The notes under the pieces were generated by a model. That model did no database searches. It was not told the DNA's origin and saw nothing but the letters and a program-made list of their open reading frames with translations. From Aquitalea aquatilis (GTDB lineage: Bacteria; Pseudomonadota; Gammaproteobacteria; Burkholderiales; Chromobacteriaceae): DNA of 64,000 nucleotides. The translations under genes and the position numbers were made by a program. Location of the stretch: assembly GCF_005155025.1 (NCBI RefSeq), contig NZ_CP039731.1:310001-374000 (forward strand), in the 5' to 3' direction. Shown piece after piece: positions 42,083-51,653 of the stretch; the stretch's first letter is position 1; each line of letters opens with the position of its first letter.

Positions 42083-42460
42083 ACGTACTTCTCCCGTGAA
42101 TCCACACTGTCTTGCAGCATGACAGATGGACACCGTTAATTCAGACCCAAAGCGTGGATTTGGATGACGATACCGGTAACAGGGAGGAATGCGGGAGAGC
42201 GAAAGAGAACAACAAGAGGGTGTCGGGCAGAAGACGCCAGCTGAACCACCCACCTACATCAGCCACGTCTTCGCCACGACGGAGTGAAGATATCACCCGG
42301 GCGCGGCCACGCCTTTGATACAGGTCAAGCCTGCCACCACGGCGCTGGCACACCAGCCTCTGTCCTGCTGCTCATCCTGCTTCCGGCTGGCATCCCCTGC
42401 CTGTCGTGCCGGCAACTGCGCGCCCTTCTCTGATGGAAGGATAGGCAGTGTTACATGCAA

Positions 42461-42488
42461 AACATCGGGGGCTTGCGCCCCCGATGTT
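42461..42488 (-). terminator. stem-loop between dppA and dppB (partial terminator)
   Basis: Perfect 12-bp stem AACATCGGGGGC / GCCCCCGATGTT with a 4-base loop, followed on the minus strand only by TTTTGC. The short U-tract suggests partial termination or 3'-end protection of dppA mRNA. Either would make the binding protein more abundant than the membrane parts. Confidence 0.8.
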
Positions 42489-42519
42489 CAACACTTCCCC
42501 GCAGGGAAGCATGCTGGCA

Positions 42520-44118
42520 TTACTTCAGGCTGACACCGTAGAAGGAGTTCAGACCGAACGGGCTGACCTTGAAGCCAACCACCGACTTGGACATCGGCTG
42601 TACCACGGTGGAGTGGGCAACCGTGGTGTACGGCAGTTGCTGCTTGAAGATTTCCTGTGCCTTGCTGTACAGCTTGGTGCGCTCGGCCACATTGGTGGTG
42701 CGCTTGGCTTTTTGCAGCAGGTCTTCAAACGGCTTGTAGCACCACTTGGCAAAGTTGTTGCCGTTCATGGCTTCGCAGCCCAGCTGGGTGCCCAGCCAGT
42801 TGTCCGGATCACCATTATCACCAGTCCAGCCGATCAGCATGGCATCGTGCTCGCCAGCCTTGGCGCGCTTGATGTACTCGCCCCATTCGTAGGTGGTGAT
42901 CTTGGCCTTGACGCCGATCTTAGCCCAGTCAGCCTGTACCATTTCGGCCATCAGCTTGGCATTGGGGTTGTACGGACGCTGTACCGGCATCGCCCACAGG
43001 GTGATGTCGAAGCCGTTCGGGTAGCCGGCCTTGGCCAGCAGCGCCTTGGCTTTTTCCACGCTGTACGGTGCGTCTTTCAGGCTCTTGTTATACGACCACT
43101 GGGTCGGCGGCATCGGGTTGGTCGCGGCCTGGCCTGCGCCCTGGTATACCGCATCGATGATGGCTTTCTTGTTGACGGCCATGTCCAGTGCCTGACGCAC
43201 TTCCAGCTTGTCCATCGGCTTGTGCTTGACGTTGTAAGCCAGGTAGCCCAGGTTGAAGCCGGCTTGGGAAATCACGTTCAGCTTGCTGTCAGCCTTCATG
43301 GCCGCGATGTCGGTCGGGCGCGGGAAAGCAGTAATCTGGCATTCGCCAGCCTTCAGCTTTTGGAAACGCACCGACGGATCGGTAGTGATGGCAAAGACCA
43401 GATTGTCGACTTTAGGACCGTCGGCCTTGTCCCAGTACTGCTTGTTGGCAGCAAAGCGGATCTGCGCATCTTTCTGATAACGCTTGAAGATGAAGGGGCC
43501 CGTACCAACCGGCTGCTGGTTCAGCAGTTGCGGTGTACCAGCCTTCAGCAGCTTGTCGGCGTATTCAGCCGACTGGATGGAGGCAAAACTCATCGCCAGG
43601 TTCTGCAGGAAGGCAGCGTCGATGCTCTTCAGGGTGAACTTGACGGTGTTGGCATCCAGCTTTTCGACCTTGGTGATGTTTTCATCCATGCCCATATCGG
43701 TGAAATACGGGAATTCGGTCGGGTAGGCTTTGCGGAAGGCGTTGTTCTTGTTGAGCATGCGGTCGAAGGTAAACACCACGTCATCCGCACCGAAGTCACG
43801 CGTCGGCTTGAAGTAATCCGTGGTCTGGATCTTCACGCCCTTGCGCAGATGGAAGGTGTAGGACAAGCCATCAGCAGCCACGTCCCATTTTTCCGCCAGA
43901 CCCGGCACTACCTTGGTGCCACCGCGCTGGAATTGCACCAGTCGGTTGAAAACGGTTTCGGCGGCGGCATCGAAGTCCGTGCCGGTGGTGTACTGACCCG
44001 GGTCGAAACCGGCCGGGCTACCTTCCGAGCAATATACGAGCGTACCAGCAGCTTGCGCGGCCATCGAGGCCGTGGCGATCAGGCCGGCGGCCAGCAGCAT
44101 TTTTTTTGCAGCTTGCAT
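42520..44118 (-). CDS. dppA: periplasmic dipeptide-binding protein DppA
   Basis: A 532-residue cluster C solute-binding protein. The signal peptide ends near residue 23 (SMAAQA). The mature start GTLVYCSEGSPAGFDPGQYTTGTDFDAAAETVFNRL is split here for length but closely matches DppA of E. coli in pattern. It delivers di- and tripeptides (and possibly haem) to DppBC. The ATG at 44118 has AAGGAAAG upstream and removes a 31-residue spurious extension. It is the first gene of the operon. A candidate promoter lies about 100 bases upstream. Confidence 0.93.
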   Translation of the reverse strand: MQAAKKMLLAAGLIATASMAAQAAGTLVYCSEGSPAGFDPGQYTTGTDFDAAAETVFNRLVQFQRGGTKVVPGLAEKWDVAADGLSYTFHLRKGVKIQTTDYFKPTRDFGADDVVFTFDRMLNKNNAFRKAYPTEFPYFTDMGMDENITKVEKLDANTVKFTLKSIDAAFLQNLAMSFASIQSAEYADKLLKAGTPQLLNQQPVGTGPFIFKRYQKDAQIRFAANKQYWDKADGPKVDNLVFAITTDPSVRFQKLKAGECQITAFPRPTDIAAMKADSKLNVISQAGFNLGYLAYNVKHKPMDKLEVRQALDMAVNKKAIIDAVYQGAGQAATNPMPPTQWSYNKSLKDAPYSVEKAKALLAKAGYPNGFDITLWAMPVQRPYNPNAKLMAEMVQADWAKIGVKAKITTYEWGEYIKRAKAGEHDAMLIGWTGDNGDPDNWLGTQLGCEAMNGNNFAKWCYKPFEDLLQKAKRTTNVAERTKLYSKAQEIFKQQLPYTTVAHSTVVQPMSKSVVGFKVSPFGLNSFYGVSLK

Positions 44119-44207
44119 GTGTTCTTTCCTTTTCCTTTGTACAGACTTCGTGTTTTTTATCGATCGTCCGATCTCTTTAAGCGCTTTTTGGGCTGCTTTG
44201 GTCGGAT

Positions 44208-44236
44208 ACATTATGCAGAGAGGGGCAGTTTGACAA
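44208..44236 (-). promoter_or_regulatory. candidate dppA promoter
   Basis: On the minus strand: TTGTCA (44236-44231), 17 bp, then TAATGT (44213-44208). An overlapping CATAAT would give 15 bp spacing. It lies about 90 bases before the dppA start, in the gap after the FabH-like gene. Confidence 0.45.
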
Positions 44237-44295
44237 GCACCCCTCCCCTGTTTTCAGTCATTTATTGCGCGTGCACAGCAGTTGTCAGGCAAAAA

Positions 44296-45417
44296 CTAGC
44301 ACTTTTTAACCACAACGCTGCCGACCGAATAACCGGCACCAAACGAGGAAATGACCCCGATATCGCCGGTTTGCAAACCACTACGGCACAGATGAAAAGC
44401 AATGATCGAGCCAGCCGAGCTGGTATTGGCATAGCGATCCAGAATCACCGGAGCCTCCTGTTCCGCGGCATCGCGGCCCAGTACACGGCGGGCAATCAGC
44501 TGGTTCATCGCCAGATTGGCCTGATGCAGCCAGAAACGGCTGACCTGCTGCGGCTGGATGTCCAGGCTTTCCAGATGCTGCCCGATGTGCTCACCCACCA
44601 TCGGGCACACTTCCTTGAAGACCTTGCGCCCCTGCTGCACAAACAGCTTGTCGATCTGGCCGATGCCCTGCTCGTCGCAACGATTCAGGAAACCGAAATT
44701 GTTGCGGATATTATTGGAGAACACGGTGGCCAGGCGGGTGCCGAGGATTTCGAACTGCTCGGCCGCAGTGGCCGACTCGGCGGCTTCCAGCACAATGGCC
44801 GTGCAGGCATCACCAAAGATGAAGTGGCTGTCGCGGTCGCGGAAGTTAAGGTGGGCCGAGCAGATTTCCGGGCTGATGACCAGCACCGCACGCGCCTGGC
44901 CGCTCTGGATGGCATTGACCGCAGTCTGAATGCCAAATGTGGCAGAAGAACAAGCCACATTCATATCGAAGGCATAACCCTGCACGCCCAGCGCCTGCTG
45001 AATTTCAATGGACACGGCCGGATAGGGGCGCTGCATATTGGAACAAGCCACCAATACCATATCGATGTCAGCCGCGCTTCTGCCCGCCTGGGCCAGCGCC
45101 GCCGTGGCGGCGGCCACGCCCATTTCGGCCTGGATGGACAATGCGTCGTTGCTGCGCTCCGGCAGGTAGGGCGTCATCCGCGCCGGGTCCAGCACCCCAT
45201 CCTTGTTCATCAGATAGCGTTGCTTGATGCCGGAAGCCTTCTCGATGAATTCCGCACTGGATTCGGCCAGCGCGGTCAGGCTGCCGGCAGCGATTTCGGC
45301 CGCATGCTGCTGGTTGTATGCAGCGACATAGTGATTGAAAGCAACAACCAGCTCTTCGTTGCTGACGGCATGCGGCGGGGTAAACAGGCCGGTGCCGCTG
45401 ATGACCACTTTCTTCAT
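44296..45417 (-). CDS. FabH-like beta-ketoacyl-ACP synthase III (long form)
   Basis: A 373-residue thiolase-fold condensing enzyme. The catalytic triad is visible as Cys in [10 protein letters not shown], His in [11 protein letters not shown] and Asn in [10 protein letters not shown]. At ~373 residues it is longer than housekeeping FabH (~317) and resembles the Pseudomonas PA3286 type, which condenses malonyl-ACP with octanoyl-CoA to give beta-ketodecanoyl-ACP. That would divert beta-oxidation intermediates into fatty acid synthesis. Substrate assignment is inference. The start at 45417 ([12 protein letters not shown]) has AGGGA upstream. It is monocistronic and divergent from iscR, with a PsrA-like motif upstream. 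Confidence 0.82.
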   Translation of the reverse strand: MKKVVISGTGLFTPPHAVSNEELVVAFNHYVAAYNQQHAAEIAAGSLTALAESSAEFIEKASGIKQRYLMNKDGVLDPARMTPYLPERSNDALSIQAEMGVAAATAALAQAGRSAADIDMVLVACSNMQRPYPAVSIEIQQALGVQGYAFDMNVACSSATFGIQTAVNAIQSGQARAVLVISPEICSAHLNFRDRDSHFIFGDACTAIVLEAAESATAAEQFEILGTRLATVFSNNIRNNFGFLNRCDEQGIGQIDKLFVQQGRKVFKEVCPMVGEHIGQHLESLDIQPQQVSRFWLHQANLAMNQLIARRVLGRDAAEQEAPVILDRYANTSSAGSIIAFHLCRSGLQTGDIGVISSFGAGYSVGSVVVKKC

Positions 45418-45525
45418 ATTCCCTGTCTCTCTGACAAAAACGCCGCCAGCAATAGGTTCTGCCCTTACCACAGCAAGCGGTACGGCAGCAGCGCACAGCA
45501 GGCGGCATTTGTGATTGCACCCATG

Positions 45526-45540
45526 TAAACGGGCGTTTGC
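45526..45540. promoter_or_regulatory. PsrA-like inverted repeat upstream of the FabH-like gene
   Basis: TAAACGGGCGTTTGC contains AAAC-N4-GTTTG, close to the G/CAAAC-N2-4-GTTTG/C motif described for PsrA, a TetR-type fatty acid regulator. It lies 109 bases upstream of the FabH-like start. No psrA gene is in the window. Confidence 0.4.
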
Positions 45541-45680
45541 TCGAATGATACACCAAGCCCTGCACAGCCTGTAATTAATGCCCCCGGCCGTTTATAAACC
45601 TAGTAAAATGCTCAACTTTGCTGCACTTGCGTCGCAGGTCTGGGATGCTTTGCAACAACCATGTGCGCATGGATGCATTT

Positions 45681-45715
45681 ATAGTTGACCAAATTAGTCG
45701 GGAATTGGGTATAAT
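45681..45715 (+). promoter_or_regulatory. iscR promoter with type 1 IscR site
   Basis: ATAGTTGACC then AAATTAGTCGGGAAT (45681-45705) matches the type 1 motif bound by [2Fe-2S]-IscR. It covers the -35 TTGACC (45685-45690). The -10 TATAAT is at 45710-45715 with 19-bp spacing. Holo-IscR bound here would block transcription of the isc operon. The rest of the 328-bp gap back to the FabH-like start holds only the PsrA-like motif. Confidence 0.82.
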
Positions 45716-45745
45716 AAGCCCAACCACCCACCGGAGTTTAAGATC

Positions 45746-46240
45746 ATGCGTCTCACCACCAAAGGCCGCTTTGCGGTAACCGCCATGCTCGACCTTGCCA
45801 TGCGCGAAGCCAATGGCCCGGTGACACTGGCCGGCATCAGCGAACGCCAGAGCATTTCCCTTTCCTACCTGGAACAACTGTTTGGCAAACTGCGCCGTTC
45901 CGAACTGGTTGACAGCGTGCGCGGCCCTGGCGGCGGTTACACCCTGGCCCGCGTCCCGGCCGATATCTCGGTGGCAGACATCATCGCCGCCGTGGACGAG
46001 CCGGTTGACGCCACCCAGTGCGGCGGCCGCGAAAACTGTCATGACAACCACCGCTGCATGACCCACGACTTGTGGACCAACCTGAACGCCACCATTTTCG
46101 ACTATCTGGCCAAGGTAACCCTGGGCAGCCTGGTTGAAAAGCAGCGCGCCAAGGAAGCAGCCGCCAAAGATAGCAATGTAATGCAGGACAAGCGCGAAAG
46201 CAGCACCCGTACTGCTGCCTCCGCCTCCAGCGCACTGTAA
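45746..46240 (+). CDS. iscR: Fe-S cluster regulator IscR
   Basis: A 164-residue Rrf2-family regulator. The winged helix-turn-helix occupies residues ~1-80 (MRLTTKGRFAVTAMLDLA). The [2Fe-2S] ligands are the three cysteines of CGGRENCHDNHRC (C-x5-C-x5-C) plus the following His in MTHDLW. It senses cellular Fe-S status and represses this operon when loaded with a cluster. GGAG precedes the ATG. It is the first gene of iscRSUA-hscBA-fdx-iscX. Confidence 0.97.
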   Translation: MRLTTKGRFAVTAMLDLAMREANGPVTLAGISERQSISLSYLEQLFGKLRRSELVDSVRGPGGGYTLARVPADISVADIIAAVDEPVDATQCGGRENCHDNHRCMTHDLWTNLNATIFDYLAKVTLGSLVEKQRAKEAAAKDSNVMQDKRESSTRTAASASSAL

Positions 46241-46267
46241 GCGCACCGCATCCCCGGAGAATTGATA

Positions 46268-47485
46268 ATGAGTCAGCTCAAGCTTCCCATCTACCTCGAC
46301 TATTCGGCCACTACCCCGGTCGATCCCCGCGTTGCCGCCAAGATGATTCCCTATCTGACCGAGCAGTTCGGCAACCCGGCGTCGCGTAGCCACAGCTTTG
46401 GCTGGACGGCAGAAGAGGCGGTAGAGAATGCGCGGGCAGAAGTGGCCAAGCTCCTGAATGCCGACCCCAAGGAAATCGTCTGGACCTCCGGTGCCACCGA
46501 GTCTGACAACCTGGCCATCAAGGGCGCCGCCCAGTTCTACAAGAGCCGTGGCAAGCACATCATCACCGTCAAGACCGAACACAAGGCGGTGCTGGATACC
46601 TGTCGCGAGCTGGAACGCCAGGGCTTTGAAGTCACTTATCTGGGCGTGCAGGAAAACGGCCTGATCGACATCGAAGAATTCAAGGCGGCCATTCGTCCGG
46701 ACACCATTCTGGTGTCGGTGATGTACGTCAACAATGAAATCGGCGTGATTCAGGACATTCCGCAGATCGGCGAGATCTGCCGCGAAAAAGGCATCATCTT
46801 CCATGTCGATGCCACCCAGGCACCCGGCAAGGTGAAGATGGACATGAATGTGCTGAAGGTGGACCTGATGAGCCTGTCCGCCCACAAGGCCTACGGCCCC
46901 AAGGGTATTGGTGCACTGTATGTGCGTCGCAAGCCGCGCGTGCGCCTGGAAGCCCAGATGCACGGTGGTGGCCACGAGCGCGGCTTCCGTTCCGGCACCC
47001 TGCCCACCCACCAGATCGTCGGCATGGGCGAGGCTTTCCGCCTGGCACGTGAAGAGATGGACAGCGAGAGCGAACGCATCCGCATGCTGCGCGACCGTCT
47101 GTGGAACGGCATCAAGGATATGGAAGAGGTGTACATCAATGGCGACATCGACCAGCGTGTACCGCACAACCTCAATGTCAGCTTCAACTTCGTCGAAGGC
47201 GAAAGCCTGATCATGGCGATCAAGGACCTGGCCGTTTCCAGCGGTTCGGCCTGTACCTCGGCCTCGCTGGAGCCGTCCTATGTGCTGCGCGCACTGGGCC
47301 GTAACGACGAGATGGCACACAGCTCCATCCGCTTCACCCTGGGCCGCTTCACCACCGAAGAAGAAATCGACTTCGCCATTGCGCTGTTGAAAGATAAAAT
47401 CGGCAAGCTGCGCGAACTGTCCCCGCTGTGGGAGATGTTCAAGGAAGGCGTAGACCTGAATTCGGTACAGTGGGCCGCACACTGA
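46268..47485 (+). CDS. iscS: cysteine desulfurase IscS
   Basis: A 405-residue PLP enzyme that supplies sulfur from cysteine for Fe-S clusters and tRNA thiolation. The PLP lysine is in [12 protein letters not shown] and the persulfide cysteine in [15 protein letters not shown]. The start [18 protein letters not shown] is typical. I use the ATG at 46268 with GGAGA upstream, not the TTG two codons earlier. It is the housekeeping Isc type by length and C-terminus ([10 protein letters not shown]). Confidence 0.98.
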   Translation: MSQLKLPIYLDYSATTPVDPRVAAKMIPYLTEQFGNPASRSHSFGWTAEEAVENARAEVAKLLNADPKEIVWTSGATESDNLAIKGAAQFYKSRGKHIITVKTEHKAVLDTCRELERQGFEVTYLGVQENGLIDIEEFKAAIRPDTILVSVMYVNNEIGVIQDIPQIGEICREKGIIFHVDATQAPGKVKMDMNVLKVDLMSLSAHKAYGPKGIGALYVRRKPRVRLEAQMHGGGHERGFRSGTLPTHQIVGMGEAFRLAREEMDSESERIRMLRDRLWNGIKDMEEVYINGDIDQRVPHNLNVSFNFVEGESLIMAIKDLAVSSGSACTSASLEPSYVLRALGRNDEMAHSSIRFTLGRFTTEEEIDFAIALLKDKIGKLRELSPLWEMFKEGVDLNSVQWAAH

Positions 47486-47549
47486 ACATTCAATGATTTA
47501 CGGGGTGGGCCAGCCAGTTTGGCCGGCCCCGTCAGCAGGAGAGAGAACC

Positions 47550-47933
47550 ATGGCATACAGCGACAAGTTGATGGATCACTACGAGAACCCGCGCAATGTA
47601 GGTTCCTTCGAAAAGGGCGATGACAGCGTGGGCACCGGCATGGTGGGTGCACCGGCCTGTGGCGACGTGATGAAGCTGCAGATCAAGGTCAACGCCGATG
47701 GCGTGATCGAAGACGCCAAATTCAAAACCTACGGCTGTGGCTCGGCCATTGCTTCGTCGTCCTTGGTCACCGAATGGGTGAAAGGCAAATCGCTGGACGA
47801 AGCCATGTCCATCAAGAATACCGCCATCGCCGAAGAGCTGGCCTTGCCGCCGGTAAAGATCCACTGCTCCATCCTGGCCGAAGACGCCATCAAGGCAGCA
47901 GTCAGCGACTACAAGCAAAAGCACGGCAAGTAA
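47550..47933 (+). CDS. iscU: Fe-S cluster scaffold IscU
   Basis: A 127-residue scaffold on which IscS builds [2Fe-2S] clusters. The three ligand cysteines are in PACGDV, TYGCGSA and [13 protein letters not shown] just before the third cysteine is the HscA recognition motif, which matches the presence of hscA in the operon. The ATG at 47550 ([18 protein letters not shown]) has GGAGAG upstream. Confidence 0.98.
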   Translation: MAYSDKLMDHYENPRNVGSFEKGDDSVGTGMVGAPACGDVMKLQIKVNADGVIEDAKFKTYGCGSAIASSSLVTEWVKGKSLDEAMSIKNTAIAEELALPPVKIHCSILAEDAIKAAVSDYKQKHGK

Positions 47934-47943
47934 GGAGCACGAC

Positions 47944-48267
47944 ATGGCTATCACTCTGTCCGCCAGCGCGGCCAACCACGTCAGCCAGTTTCTGGCCAAA
48001 CGCGGCAAGGGCCTGGGCATTCGTCTGGGGGTGAAAACCTCCGGCTGCTCCGGCATGGCTTACAAGTTGGAGTTTGTCGACTCGGCCATCGAGGACGACA
48101 TCACCTTCGAAAGCCATGGCGTCACCGTCTTCACCGATGCCAAGAGCCTGGCCTATCTGGACGGCACCGAACTGGATTACTCCAAGGAAGGGCTTAACGA
48201 AGGTTTCAAGTTCAACAACCCCAACGTGAAAAACGAATGTGGTTGTGGCGAAAGCTTCAACGTCTGA
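47944..48267 (+). CDS. iscA: A-type Fe-S carrier IscA
   Basis: A 107-residue A-type carrier with the invariant cysteines in [14 protein letters not shown] and NECGCGESF. It accepts clusters from IscU and delivers [4Fe-4S] clusters to targets. It begins 10 bases after iscU with AAGGAG as ribosome site. Confidence 0.97.
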   Translation: MAITLSASAANHVSQFLAKRGKGLGIRLGVKTSGCSGMAYKLEFVDSAIEDDITFESHGVTVFTDAKSLAYLDGTELDYSKEGLNEGFKFNNPNVKNECGCGESFNV

Positions 48268-48352
48268 TTGCGCGCCTTCGCGCCACACTGTCGTGGATGG
48301 CCGCTGCTAGCGGCCATCTGCCAGTCAACCAGCAGTTTCCCAGCCCAAGGCC

Positions 48353-48886
48353 ATGACCACCGAATTCTCCCAGGATTTCTTCCAGCTGTTCGGCCTGTCG
48401 CGCCGCTTCGCGCTGGATAGCCAGCAACTCGAACAATCCTGGCGCGCCGCCGCCGCCGCCGTCCACCCAGACCGTTACGCCAGCAGCCCGGATGCGGAAA
48501 AGCGCATGGCTTTGATGCAGGCCACCCATGTCAACGAAGCCTATCAGACCCTGAAAAGCCCGCTGCGCCGTGGCCGTTACCTGCTATCGCTGCAGGGTGT
48601 GGATACCCAGGAAGAAACCAATACCAGCATGCCGCTGGACTTCCTGATGGCCCAGATGGAATGGCGCGAAAGCATCGAAGAAGCGCGCGAAAGCAGTGAT
48701 GTCGACGCACTGGAAACCCTGTCCTCCCGCCTGCGCAGCGAAAAGCGCGCGCTGGAAGCCGAACTGGGCGAGGCGCTGGACACCACAGCAGACTTGGACG
48801 CAGCTGCGGTGATGGTGCGAAAATTGCGCTTTCTGGAAAAACTCGATCAGGAGATCGGCGACGCCATCGAAACCCTGCTTGGCTAA
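48353..48886 (+). CDS. hscB: Fe-S co-chaperone HscB
   Basis: A 177-residue J-protein. Residues ~1-75 form the J domain with the HPD motif in AAVHPDRYASS. The rest is the three-helix domain that binds IscU. It brings IscU to HscA and stimulates the ATPase. The start at 48353 has AAGG upstream. Confidence 0.95.
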   Translation: MTTEFSQDFFQLFGLSRRFALDSQQLEQSWRAAAAAVHPDRYASSPDAEKRMALMQATHVNEAYQTLKSPLRRGRYLLSLQGVDTQEETNTSMPLDFLMAQMEWRESIEEARESSDVDALETLSSRLRSEKRALEAELGEALDTTADLDAAAVMVRKLRFLEKLDQEIGDAIETLLG

Positions 48887-48945
48887 GCCGTCACAACTGG
48901 CACCGCTGATGTTTCTGCTCACGCGACAACAATAAAGATTCCGTC

Positions 48946-50805
48946 ATGGCTCTACTACAAATCGCCGAACCCGGCCTGTCCGCAGCACCACACCAGCACC
49001 GTCTGGCAGTGGGCATTGATCTTGGCACCACCAACTCGCTGGTGGCCACGGTAAGAAGTGGCGCCACCACCGTACTGGCCGACGAGTTCGGCCGTAGCCT
49101 GCTGCCCTCGGTCGTACGCTATCAGGATGGCGGCCAGGTGACGGTGGGCTACGATGCCCAGCGCGAACAGAACCATGACCCGCACAACACCATCACCTCA
49201 GTAAAACGCTTCATGGGCCGTGGCCTGTCCGACATCAAGGACGCCCGCAGCCTGCCCTATCGTTTTGTCGATGCGCCCGGCATGGTGCAATTGCACACTA
49301 CTGCTGGCGTAAAAAGCCCGGTGGAAGTGTCAGCCGACATCTTGCGTACCCTGGCCCAGCGTGCCGAAGCCACATTGGGTGGCGAGCTGACCGGTGCCGT
49401 GATTACCGTACCGGCGTATTTTGACGACGCCCAGCGCCAGGCCACCAAGGATGCAGCGCGCCTTGCCGGTCTCACCGTATTGCGCCTGCTGAACGAACCC
49501 ACTGCCGCTGCCATTGCCTACGGTCTGGACAATGCTGCAGAAGGCACTTACGTGGTGTACGACCTGGGTGGCGGTACTTTTGACATCTCCATCCTCAAAC
49601 TCACCCGTGGGGTATTTGAAGTGCTGTCCACCAGTGGCGACTCCGCCCTGGGTGGCGATGACTTCGACCACCGCGTGTATTGCTGGATTCTGGAACAAGC
49701 CGACCTGCACGGCCTGTCCGCCCAGGATACCCGCCTCTTGCTCACCCGTGCCCGTGAAGCGAAAGAGGCACTTACCGAACACAGTGACACTCGCATCACC
49801 GCCATCCTGTCCGATGGCAATGCGGTAGACCTGACGCTGAATCAGGACACCTTCCGCCAGATCACCAAAACCCTGGTCGATAAGACCCTGCTACCGGTGC
49901 GCAAGGCCCTGCGCGATGCCGACATCACCGCCGGCGACGTCAAGGGCGTGGTGATGGTGGGCGGTGCCACCCGCATGCCGCACATCCAGAAAGCCGTGGC
50001 CGATTTCTTCGGCCAGCCGCCGCTGACCAATCTGGACCCGGACAAGGTGGTGGCCATCGGTGCCGCAATTCAAGCCAATGTACTGGCCGGCAACAAGGGT
50101 GAAGACGAATGGCTGCTGCTGGACGTGATTCCGCTGTCGCTGGGCATCGAAACCATGGGCGGCCTGACGGAAAAGATCATCCCGCGCAACAGCACCATTC
50201 CGGTGGCGCGTGCGCAGGAATTCACCACTTTCAAGGATGGCCAGACTGCCATGTCCATCCACGTGCTACAGGGTGAGCGCGAACTGGTGGCCGACTGCCG
50301 CAGCCTGGCGCAATTCGTGCTGCGCGGCATTCCACCCATGGTGGCCGGTGCTGCCCGCATCCGCATTACCTTCCAGGTGGACGCCGACGGCCTGCTGGCG
50401 GTATCTGCCCGTGAAATGACCAGCGGCGTGGAAGCCAGTATCGAGGTGAAACCCTCTTATGGCTTGTCCGACGACGCCATCAGCCAGATGCTGAGCGACT
50501 CGCTGGCCCATGTGCAGGACGACATCGAAGCGCGCAAACTGCGCGAAGCCATTGTCGATGCCGACAGCCTGCGCGATGCCACCCTGGCTGCGCTGCGCAT
50601 CGATGGCGACCTGCTCACGGCAGATGAAACCAGCGCCATCCAGCAGGTGTTGCAGCAACTGGAACAGGCCACGGCCAGCCAGACCACCCTGCAGGTCAAC
50701 CAGGCCACCCATCGCCTGAACAAGGCCACCGAAGACTTTGCCGCCCGCCGCATGGATCGCAACATCCAGCGCGCACTCAAAGGCCAGAAAATTTCCGAGC
50801 TATAA
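48946..50805 (+). CDS. hscA: Fe-S chaperone HscA
   Basis: A 619-residue Hsp70. The ATPase domain starts [15 protein letters not shown] and includes [13 protein letters not shown] and [11 protein letters not shown]. The substrate domain (from ~residue 390) binds the LPPVK motif of IscU. The C-terminus is shortened compared with DnaK, as usual for HscA. It drives cluster release from IscU. Confidence 0.97.
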   Translation: MALLQIAEPGLSAAPHQHRLAVGIDLGTTNSLVATVRSGATTVLADEFGRSLLPSVVRYQDGGQVTVGYDAQREQNHDPHNTITSVKRFMGRGLSDIKDARSLPYRFVDAPGMVQLHTTAGVKSPVEVSADILRTLAQRAEATLGGELTGAVITVPAYFDDAQRQATKDAARLAGLTVLRLLNEPTAAAIAYGLDNAAEGTYVVYDLGGGTFDISILKLTRGVFEVLSTSGDSALGGDDFDHRVYCWILEQADLHGLSAQDTRLLLTRAREAKEALTEHSDTRITAILSDGNAVDLTLNQDTFRQITKTLVDKTLLPVRKALRDADITAGDVKGVVMVGGATRMPHIQKAVADFFGQPPLTNLDPDKVVAIGAAIQANVLAGNKGEDEWLLLDVIPLSLGIETMGGLTEKIIPRNSTIPVARAQEFTTFKDGQTAMSIHVLQGERELVADCRSLAQFVLRGIPPMVAGAARIRITFQVDADGLLAVSAREMTSGVEASIEVKPSYGLSDDAISQMLSDSLAHVQDDIEARKLREAIVDADSLRDATLAALRIDGDLLTADETSAIQQVLQQLEQATASQTTLQVNQATHRLNKATEDFAARRMDRNIQRALKGQKISEL

Positions 50806-50814
50806 GGACCCTCC

Positions 50815-51156
50815 ATGCCACGCCTGATTGTGCTGCCCCACGCCGACCTCTGCCCCGAAGGCGCAGTGATCGACAACGCCGAAACCGGCAAAAACATCTG
50901 CGAGGTGTTGCTGGAACACGATATCGAAATCGAACATGCCTGCGAGCTGTCCTGTGCCTGCACCACCTGCCACTGCATTGTGCGCGAAGGCTTTGATTCG
51001 CTGAACGAAGCGGACGAACTGGAAGAAGACATGCTGGACAAGGCCTGGGGGCTGGAATCCCAGTCGCGCCTGTCCTGCCAGGCGGTGATCGGTGACGAAG
51101 ACCTGGTGGTGGAGATTCCGCGCTACACCATCAATCACGCGCGCGAACACCATTAA
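50815..51156 (+). CDS. fdx: [2Fe-2S] ferredoxin of the isc operon
   Basis: A 113-residue adrenodoxin-type ferredoxin with cluster ligands in ACELSCACTTCHC (C-x5-C-x2-C) and the fourth cysteine in SRLSCQAVIG. It provides electrons for cluster assembly on IscU. It lies 9 bases after hscA with AAGGA upstream. Confidence 0.97.
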   Translation: MPRLIVLPHADLCPEGAVIDNAETGKNICEVLLEHDIEIEHACELSCACTTCHCIVREGFDSLNEADELEEDMLDKAWGLESQSRLSCQAVIGDEDLVVEIPRYTINHAREHH

Positions 51157-51291
51157 TTGCGTCTCCCGGCAGCGCGGCCCTGCTCGCCCGTGCGACATGC
51201 ACTGCCACCAGACAACATCCTTCATGCAGAGCACGCCGTAAAATCCCGCTGGCCGGGTTTTATGCGCGGCTCCGGGACTCAGGAGAACGAG

Positions 51292-51486
51292 ATGAAATGG
51301 ACCGACGTTAACGACATCGCCATCGAGCTGGTGGAAAGCCATCCCGACATCGACCCCAAAACCGTGCGTTTTGTCGACCTGCACAACTGGGTGATTGCCC
51401 TGCCAGACTTCGACGACGACCACAGCCGTGGCGGCGAGCGGGTGCTGGAAGCCATCCAGCAAGCCTGGATAGACGAAGCAGAATAA
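51292..51486 (+). CDS. iscX: Fe-S assembly protein IscX
   Basis: A 64-residue acidic protein starting MKWTDVNDIAIELVESHPD and containing LHNWVIALPDFDDD, the IscX signature. It binds IscS and iron and modulates the rate of cluster assembly. I set the start at 51292 with AGGAGAACGAG upstream. A terminator follows, closing the isc operon. Confidence 0.95.
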   Translation: MKWTDVNDIAIELVESHPDIDPKTVRFVDLHNWVIALPDFDDDHSRGGERVLEAIQQAWIDEAE

Positions 51487-51505
51487 GCACAGATTCGCCC
51501 CAAGC

Positions 51506-51530
51506 AACGCCCTGCCCAGCAGGGCGTTTT
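51506..51530 (+). terminator. terminator of the isc operon
   Basis: Stem AACGCCCTGC / GCAGGGCGTT with loop CCA and a short T-tract, 20 bases after iscX. Confidence 0.88.
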
Positions 51531-51653
51531 GCATTGCGCAAACACCCGTCCTAGCCGATGCAGCTGGCTGGCTGCCCATGACAGCCTGCTATAAGATGAT
51601 TCATCCCCTACCCTGCCGCCGCCTCATCGCGGTGACATCATGGAGCCTACCCC

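Noticed and set aside
42448-45528. A 1,026-codon open frame antisense to dppA and the FabH-like gene
   Set aside because: Its length arises from GC-rich sense genes on the other strand. It has no signal peptide, domain or ribosome site.
45575-47482. A 635-codon open frame antisense to iscR and iscS
   Set aside because: Both sense genes are unmistakable. The antisense product shows no family pattern.
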